A DNA stretch of 64,000 nucleotides from Cannabis sativa (lineage: Eukaryota; Streptophyta; Magnoliopsida; Rosales; Cannabaceae). Positions 60,448 to 64,000 of this stretch are shown here, in pieces (position 1 is the first letter of the stretch; each line of letters begins with the position of its first letter). The DNA is taken from NCBI RefSeq assembly GCF_029168945.1, contig NC_083608.1, positions 21,594,136-21,658,135 on the forward strand, read 5' to 3'. Both the position numbers and the translations under genes were made by a program. The notes beneath the pieces were generated by a model. That model saw only the letters and a program-made list of their open reading frames with translations. It made no database searches and had not been told where the DNA came from.

Positions 60448-61700
60448 GTAAAGTGGATATTACTTATGTATTCAGATTTCAGACTATGTAATGTCTCTGC
60501 CAAGAACACATGATATTACAAAATCATTCATAAAATTAGACACTAATAAATTGGTGCCTGTAAAGTCCTTTTTTGGCAAGTTAGTTGATAAAATAATTTT
60601 TTCATTTATGGTAAGATTGTTGTGCATTCAAAACCGATTTCTTACCTTGTTTATTCGGATTGTAGTTGCTCTTTTCCTTGTTAAGAAAGTTGCACTTTTC
60701 AGCTGGACTTTCTTATATTTGGAAACTTCTTAAAAGAGAAGCAATTCTCTTTTGGAAAGTTGTCTTTTTTAGGGAAACTTTGATTATTGTCTTTTCCTTA
60801 TTGATTTCGATTGTATCTTGATACAATCAGAATATCTAATCTGTTTTTGGCAGGAATCAAGCATTAATAGAGGATCAGACCCGATTATAGCAAGTTTCTC
60901 GTTTCTGGTCCGTCTCGCGTCGACAAGATCCGAATCTGTTGCTGCAGATCGTGTTTTCTTTGGAAAGTTTTTGTACAGCTGTAGATTCGAACTTGTGGTT
61001 GCCTCTTTGGTTTCTATGTTCTATAAATAGAGCCTAGAGAGCAACCATTCGAATTTACCTCTTCCATTATTCATTTTTTGCATTTATCTTTTGAGAGAAG
61101 AGAGTGTTTCTTTGTTTTGTGAGAGCCTAGTTGTTCATCTAGGTTCTAGTTGTTCTATTTCTGTTCTTACTCTATCCTAGAGGTTGTAAAGAACTACTTG
61201 ACTGAACAAGAGATTGGTCTTCGGGAGAAGACTTGATAAAGCCTTACTTCGGGAGGAAGTAAGCACTTGGTCTTCGGGAGAAGACTTGTTGAAGCCTTAC
61301 TTCGGGAGGAAGTAAGCACTCACACTTCAAAGACGAAGGGAGTTCGGGCTTGAAGGTGTTTCAAGAAGTCAGATTCATAAAGTGGATTACAAAGGATTGC
61401 GGCAATACTTTAGAGGGAGTCTAAACTTGTTTAAGTCAATTGTCTTTGTAATTTTGATACTTTATTAATTGATTTCATTCTCTAGGCGTGGCCCCGTGGA
61501 CTAGGAGTGTTCGTGAGAACACTGATACCACGTATAAATCTCTTGTGTCAAGTTATTTACTTTTTTGCTAATATTTTATATTCTGCCTGTTCTGTTTTGC
61601 TGTAGCAGAATTACTTTCTGTTGCTGCAAACGTTTACAGTTTTAATATTTTCTTATATACAACTGACATTTGCAAAAACACGGTTTTTCCGTGCCAACTC
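60448..61700 (+). repeat. Retroelement LTR-like repeat with CGGGAG hairpins
   Basis: Shares with the 49962-51039 insertion (opposite orientation) the order AAAGTTGTC, a TATA box (CTATAAATAGAG at about 61021), CGGGAG-containing hairpins, AGAGGGAGTCTA, GTCAATT.CTTTG, and GGCGTGGCCCCGTGGACTAG at about 61484-61503. A 53-bp duplication lies at 61212-61320. Borders are not defined. An LTR of a Copia element is the likely identity. Confidence 0.55.
61217..61316 (+). repeat. Four constant-loop hairpins in a tandem duplication
   Basis: GTCTTC-GGGA-GAAGAC at 61217-61232 and 61270-61285; CTTACTTC-GGGAG-GAAGTAAG at 61243-61263 and 61296-61316. Two different stems share the same loop. Confidence 0.9.
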
Positions 61701-61970
61701 ATCTGGTAAGAGATACTGGCAGATCATTTTTTGTTTCTTTTAAATTAATATCTACTTTTTGTTAACAAAAAAATAAGTATGTACTATGTGTGAGAACTAT
61801 TTATATCCATTTTAATAAATATAGCCCACATTTCTATTATATGTATTATTATTTTTGTGCGTGATCAGTTACGCAAATGAGCAAATACACATGATTACAT
61901 CCACGGCCTATATTTCGCAATCAACCATTTACTAATTGTTAACCAACTTATTATTACATAACTATTAGTC

Positions 61971-62195
61971 TGTTAATTGCTGGCTTTTCTGTTAATTAGT
62001 TGATTAGGTGGATATTACTATTTTGTAATTCTTTCCTTTACTGTATTGTAATACTTTGACTATAAATAAAGGCACTACTGCCCTGTTTTGGGTAAGCTTT
62101 TTAACATAATTCTTTTGTCCTGTTATTGGTTCTTTTTCAATGCTCTTAGCCTCTCTTTTACAAAGCTCTTAGCCTTTCTTCTTTTCATGCTGGTT
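61971..62195 (+). mobile_element. 5' LTR of a Copia element (approximate)
   Basis: Starts about TGTTAATTGCTGGC, has a TATA box (CTATAAATAAAG at about 62062) and a T-rich end. The exact right border is unclear because the PBS-like TGGTATCATTG lies at 62208. Confidence 0.5.
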
Positions 62196-62207
62196 TTACC
62201 TTCTTTA

Positions 62208-62218
62208 TGGTATCATTG
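62208..62218 (+). other. Primer binding site
   Basis: TGGTATCATTG, an initiator-Met-type site decayed after position 8; 17 bases before the gag start. Confidence 0.65.
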
Positions 62219-62234
62219 TCTCTGACTTACGTCA

Positions 62235-64000
62235 ATGGAATCTTCCTCCACCGATCCACCAGCCACACCTGCTACCGCTGCTCCTCTTCCACCTCCGGTT
62301 CAATGGAACCCGTTTGCCATTTCTTTATCTACCTCACTCACTGTGAGACTCGACCGACTCAACTATCTCTCTTGGAAATCCCAGGTTGTACCTACCGTAA
62401 TTGGTCATGATTTAGATAAATTTCTCTTCTCCGATGTCACCCCAATCCCTACTCTGATCACTGGCGCCCCAAATCCTGAATATTTGCAATGGAAAAAGAA
62501 AGACCAGCTTCTCCTTTCTTGGCTTCGCTCATCAATGTCGGAACCGATTCTTGCTTCGGTTGCATCGTTCACCACTTCTTTCTCAGTTTGGAGGGCCCTT
62601 GAGCAAAGAATTTCCAGCCAAACAAAGGCTCGCCTCCTGCAATTGAAAGGTGTTTTCTCTCGTCTTCATAAGGGCAATTTGTCAATAGTTGAATATGTTG
62701 AAAAAGCCCAGGCCACTGCCGATTCTTTTGGCGATTGCTGGATCCCCCGTTACCACTCAAGATTTGGTCCTACAACTCTTGAATGGTCTCGGACCGGAGT
62801 TTGATCCCGTGGTCTCCGGAATCACCTCTCGAAGTGATCATCTCTCTTTTGAGGAAGTTCAGGCACTCTTACTATCTCATGAAACTTGGCTGGAACACCA
62901 CAGCAGTGTTATTGAGTTATCTCTAAAAATTCAAGCCAATTTGAGTACACAACAGTCAAGAAATGGGGGTAATCATGGGCATGATGTTCCTTCGTCTCGT
63001 CCTCACAACAACGAAATGGGGCGTCCTAATGGGAGATTTTCTGGGCATGGAAATGGCTCGAGACTACTTTGTCAAGTGTGCCTTCGGTTTGGTCACACAA
63101 CGGCTGTTTGTCACTACCGCTTTGATAAGAATTTCATCACCCCCAAATATGGTAGCTCTTCTTCCTCTCAAGCCTTTCTCACTGAAATTGATTCTCTTTA
63201 TGATCCTCAGGCTTTAACCACAACCATTCTCCCTGACATGGGAGATGATGATCTTTGGTATGTGGATATCGGGGCTACCAACCATGTCAGCTGTGGCAAC
63301 ACAACCTTGGACTCTGCTACCCCATATAATGGCACTGAGACTCTTGCCGTGGGAAATGGTAAGCAATTAATCATTTCTCATACTGGTCAATTGTCTATCC
63401 CTTCTACTCATTCCTTTCCTTTACATTTGCACAACATCTTACATGTTCCTGCTATTAAGAAGAATCTTGTTAGTGTTTCCCAACTCACTAATGGCAATGA
63501 TGTCTATCTTGAATTTCATAAATCTTGTTGTTTTGTTAAGGACAAATTAACAGGGACAGTGCTTCTTAAAGGAAGAGCTAAAGATGGCTTATACCAACTT
63601 GGAGAAACATCCGGTTCTGCTATTCAATGTCACCTTACCACCAACATTAGGGTCGATCAATCTTGCTGTAACTGTTCTTGCATTTGTAGTTATGATGTAA
63701 AAACAGATTCTTGTACTTCTCAAGAAATTAATAAAAGCACCCAAGGTTTTTCTGATGTTTCTCCACAAGCTTATTCTGTCTCTAAATTCAATGATGTAAA
63801 TTGTTGGCATTCTAAACTGGGGCACCCAGCTGATAACACTTTAGCTAGACTTTTACCACATATTTCACACACTGGATCTATCAAAGCATTACAATTTTGC
63901 AATGCTTGTCATCAAGGTAAAAGTCATAAACTTCCTTTCTCTTTATCCAACAGTAGGGCCACCCAACCTTTAGCTCTTATTAATACAGATCTATGGGGTC
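62235..64000 (+). pseudogene. Copia gag-pol, 5' part, one frameshift, runs off the window
   Basis: The start is the first ATG after the PBS. Residues 1-164 (MESSSTDPP...) carry the Copia gag core (LDRLNYLSWKSQVVP, WRALEQRISSQTKARLLQLK). At about 62726 one extra T in TTTT shifts the frame; the next frame (from 62728) is then open to the window end, over 1270 bases. It holds the zinc knuckle C-x2-C-x4-H-x4-C (63070-63111), the protease region WYVDIGATNHVS (63259 on), where the usual DSGA is DIGA, and a GAG-pre-integrase domain (CWHSKLGHP, then CNACHQGKSHKLPF). TDLWGP at the edge is the start of the integrase core. The element is young or only recently damaged; a sequencing error at the T run is possible. 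Confidence 0.88.

Overview
The window looks like AT-rich intergenic DNA of a flowering plant, most likely a eudicot. It has one intron-containing host gene, plant-type LTR retrotransposons, CACTA, Mutator, Harbinger and Helitron DNA transposons, and a Cassandra-type TRIM. I cannot name the species from sequence alone. All family names come from recognising motifs by eye; no search was run.

Layout: 1-5.6 kb is AT-rich with two minus-strand Helitron copies and a tiny retroposon flanked by a 25-bp duplication. 5.6-8.8 kb holds the only convincing host gene, a four-exon gene for a WRC-domain nuclear protein. 9.7-11.1 kb is a third Helitron. 12-20.8 kb is a string of CACTA-type ends and elements, a decayed Copia LTR carrying a MITE, and short GC-rich repeats. 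22.3-27.7 kb is a complete LTR element with 98% identical LTRs. It has no open gag-pol, and its interior is packed with short inverted repeats, many sharing a CTGAA-like loop. 30.1-47.5 kb is a nest: a GC-rich minisatellite and a Ty3/Gypsy 5' region, split by a repeat of about 1.4 kb, split by a 13.4-kb minus-strand Angela/BARE-like Copia element, itself split by a 3.6-kb CACTA element carrying pieces of a host SCAI-like gene. 47.7-53.9 kb has a Mutator MITE, a Cassandra TRIM with 5S-like LTRs and a nested insertion, and an inverted-repeat-rich minisatellite. 54.2-57.0 kb is a solo LTR. 58-64 kb has a GA microsatellite, Gypsy pol remains, a Harbinger MITE, a repeat with constant-loop hairpins, and the 5' part of a fairly young Copia element that runs off the window.

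There is no operon-like logic. Apart from the WRC gene, which probably acts in the nucleus, the annotation is a history of insertions. Precise target-site duplications (GTTAT, AGAAC, ACATA, TTT, ATA, TTAAATTTA, TTA) fix the borders of seven elements and the order in which several inserted. The strongest candidate for something undescribed is the hairpin-array interior of the 22.3-27.7 kb element.
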